From JANNVZ01 sp046153915 (GTDB lineage Bacteria > Bacteroidota > Bacteroidia > Flavobacteriales_D > Sanyastnellaceae), in the NCBI GenBank assembly GCA_046153915.1, contig JBJXFC010000107.1:1-7496 (forward strand): 7,496 nucleotides of DNA, read 5' to 3'. Position numbers and translations under genes: made by a program. Under the pieces are notes generated by a model. The model was given only the letters and a program-made list of their open reading frames with translations. It was not told the DNA's origin and searched no databases. Of this stretch, positions 5,959 through 7,496 are shown piece after piece. The stretch's first letter is position 1. Each line of letters opens with the position of its first letter.

Positions 5959-7496
5959 TTATTCTCTTAAGAGGTGAACATATCCCTCGAAATTTTTTCC
6001 ATCGGATCGTTGGAAGATATAATAATAGACGCCTTCAGGGCAATCGGCACCATTCCAGTTGTTGCCATAGCTTGAATATTCTTCTATCAGATTTCCCCAG
6101 CGGTTGTAGATAAGTAGCGTACTTCTCGGGAAATCCAAAACGCCCCGTATTTCGAAAACATCATTTTCACTATCTCCGTTGGGTGTAAAAACGTTGGGAA
6201 TGGTTGTATCACAAACCGAAACCAAAACCGGTATTGTTGCTTCCTGGCCGCATTGATCTGTTACGACGATGGTATAAACTCCTGCCTGATTTGGAACAAG
6301 CACAAGAGCCTGATCCGGATCAAATGCTTCAACATCATAATCATAAAGATAATCAGGTGTTCCTCCTTGTGCAAGTTGACCTGTGCCTACACCTACGCAT
6401 AGATCCAAATCATCAATTCCGACCAATAAAGAAGGAATAGTAATCAGAATGGAATCCATTGCAGTTTGATCACATGCATCTGTTACAGTTACATATTGGT
6501 ATCCGGCATCATTGGAATCAAAAGTTGCATTGAGGGTAGAGGAATTGCTGCCAGTCCAGTCTGCGCTCGGCGGATTGGCTCCGCTTGTCATTTCCACAGT
6601 TACATCCACATCGTCACCCAAACAAACAAATACTTCATCTTCCATTTCAAGCGCAACTCCAGAAGGTGGCACTACAGCAAAGGATTCCTCAGCACTTTGA
6701 CCACAATAATCTGTAACAGATACTGAATAATTACCCAATTCTGTTATCGGAATCGAATTCGTCGTTTCTCCGCTTTCCCATTCAATTATGTACGGCGTCA
6801 ACCCACCACTTACTGCCGCTGTTGCCTGCTGTGATCCGCAAAGCACAATATCATTGATCGGGTTTATTACGAGTGGTGTTTGTTCCAGAAGATTTAGGGA
6901 TGCAAATGCTGTATCCAAATCACCACATTCATTTACAAATGGGAAGGAAATTTCAATTGTCTCTGAGCCTTCACCAAATCCATCAGCAATCGTAATAATT
7001 TCCAGCGTATCGAGCGATTGCCCTTCTTCCAGCACGATAAAGTCCGCCAGCATTTCGTAATCCAATCCGTTCGTCGCGGTTCCGCCCCAGTTTATGAAAA
7101 GTGTATCTACCGTTTCGTCAAAACCACCGGTGCTGATAACGAACTGACCGTCTACACAATCTTCCATGATTTGATTGGTAGGCCAATCAATAGTAGGTGG
7201 ATTTTCGACACCAGAAGTAACCGAACCAGAAGAACTGAAACTATCGGTTTCAATAAAAACTGCACTGTCAAAAGCTGTATCACTCACATCGGCCAATGCC
7301 AGTTTTATGTGATAGGTCTGACCGCATTCCAGCACTGCCACAGCGGTTAATACAAGAGTAAATCCATCGTATTGCACGTACTCATTCCCTGTGCTGTAGG
7401 GCTGTGTAAAACCATCGCCATTGTATACATAGTATTCGCAGTAGTTGCAGTCTGCATCGCCAACAACTGCAGTTCCTTCGCAACCGCCATTGAGGT
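5959..7496 (-). CDS. Large T9SS-secreted surface protein with choice-of-anchor L domain and gliding-motility-type C-terminus (5' end outside window)
   Basis: The frame is open to the right edge (511 residues visible), so the real start lies beyond 7496; the GTG at 7377 is internal. Visible residues 1 to about 90 fit the end of a choice-of-anchor L domain, with YYVYNGDG, QYDGFTLVLTA, CGQTYHIKLALADVSD and DSAVFIETDSFSS. Residues of about 111-205 resemble a Calx-beta-like sandwich (TATNGLDYE, EGSETIEIS). Three Ig/PKD-like repeats follow (about 207-275, 279-354 and 356-427). Residues 430-511 are the gliding motility-associated C-terminal (CHU_C, type B) sorting domain: IPNVFTPNGDSENDVFEI, LLIYNRWGNLIEEY, WNGADCPEGVYYYIF. 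In this family that domain directs export through the type IX system to the cell surface. The protein is acidic, Thr/Ser/Asp-rich and probably adhesive or structural; its ligand is unknown. Confidence 0.9.
   Translation of the reverse strand, partial: LNGGCEGTAVVGDADCNYCEYYVYNGDGFTQPYSTGNEYVQYDGFTLVLTAVAVLECGQTYHIKLALADVSDTAFDSAVFIETDSFSSSGSVTSGVENPPTIDWPTNQIMEDCVDGQFVISTGGFDETVDTLFINWGGTATNGLDYEMLADFIVLEEGQSLDTLEIITIADGFGEGSETIEISFPFVNECGDLDTAFASLNLLEQTPLVINPINDIVLCGSQQATAAVSGGLTPYIIEWESGETTNSIPITELGNYSVSVTDYCGQSAEESFAVVPPSGVALEMEDEVFVCLGDDVDVTVEMTSGANPPSADWTGSNSSTLNATFDSNDAGYQYVTVTDACDQTAMDSILITIPSLLVGIDDLDLCVGVGTGQLAQGGTPDYLYDYDVEAFDPDQALVLVPNQAGVYTIVVTDQCGQEATIPVLVSVCDTTIPNVFTPNGDSENDVFEIRGVLDFPRSTLLIYNRWGNLIEEYSSYGNNWNGADCPEGVYYYIFQRSDGKNFEGYVHLLRE
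6214..6876 (-). repeat. Three tandem Ig/PKD-like protein repeats with paired cysteines
   Basis: Three units of roughly 70-76 residues lie within the secreted protein, at about 6670-6876, 6433-6660 and 6214-6429. Each has a Cys near its start (DIVLCGS, VFVCLGD, LDLCVGV) and closes with a V-T-D-x-C-x-Q strand (VTDYCGQ, VTDACDQ, VTDQCGQ). The pattern suggests one possible disulfide per unit. The repeats are visible only at protein level; the DNA has diverged, so this is not a recent duplication. Unit boundaries are approximate. Confidence 0.55.

Noticed and set aside
7375..7377. GTG at 7377 as the start of the secreted protein
   Set aside because: The frame continues without a stop to the window edge, and the extra 39 residues continue the choice-of-anchor L domain. 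The gene is therefore cut by the window edge rather than starting here.

Overview
The window looks like an ordinary chromosomal segment of a member of the Bacteroidota. Three things support this. Two promoter-like sites carry the Bacteroidota/Flavobacterium -7 element TAnnTTTG. The right-edge protein ends in the gliding-motility-type C-terminal domain that marks cargo of the type IX secretion system (T9SS). The threonine dehydrogenase is of the short-chain (SDR) type common in this phylum. I cannot name the class or genus from the sequence alone.

Layout, left to right. Positions 1-119 (minus) hold the first 40 residues of an exported protein that runs off the left edge. Positions 180-1151 (minus) encode an SDR-type L-threonine 3-dehydrogenase, with a good promoter candidate at 1185-1214. 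The divergent gap 1152-1441 contains that promoter and a small 52-codon minus-strand open frame of unknown status (1260-1418). Next come an ECF sigma factor with a GTG start (1442-1975) and, 5 nt later, a SAM-dependent methyltransferase (1981-2781). A small exported Lys/Pro-tailed protein with its own promoter candidate follows (2860-3390) and ends in a strong terminator (3415-3452). Only 5 nt beyond its T-run begins a membrane histidine kinase (3458-4390), followed 4 nt later by cofactor-independent phosphoglycerate mutase (4395-5912). A bidirectional terminator (5913-5946) separates this from the convergent, incomplete gene of a large secreted adhesin-like T9SS protein (5959-7496).

How the genes may work together. 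Two pairs look co-transcribed: sigma factor plus methyltransferase, and histidine kinase plus gpmI. Neither pair includes the usual partner: no anti-sigma factor lies beside the sigma factor, and no response regulator lies beside the kinase. The dehydrogenase and gpmI are housekeeping carbon and amino-acid enzymes. The two outermost genes encode exported or cell-surface proteins.

I found no CRISPR array, tRNA, rRNA, transposase, integrase or recognisable defence system, and nothing that convincingly amounts to a new biological system. The points most worth a second look are the terminator abutting the kinase start, the unusual sigma-methyltransferase and kinase-gpmI pairings, and the small open frame at 1260-1418.
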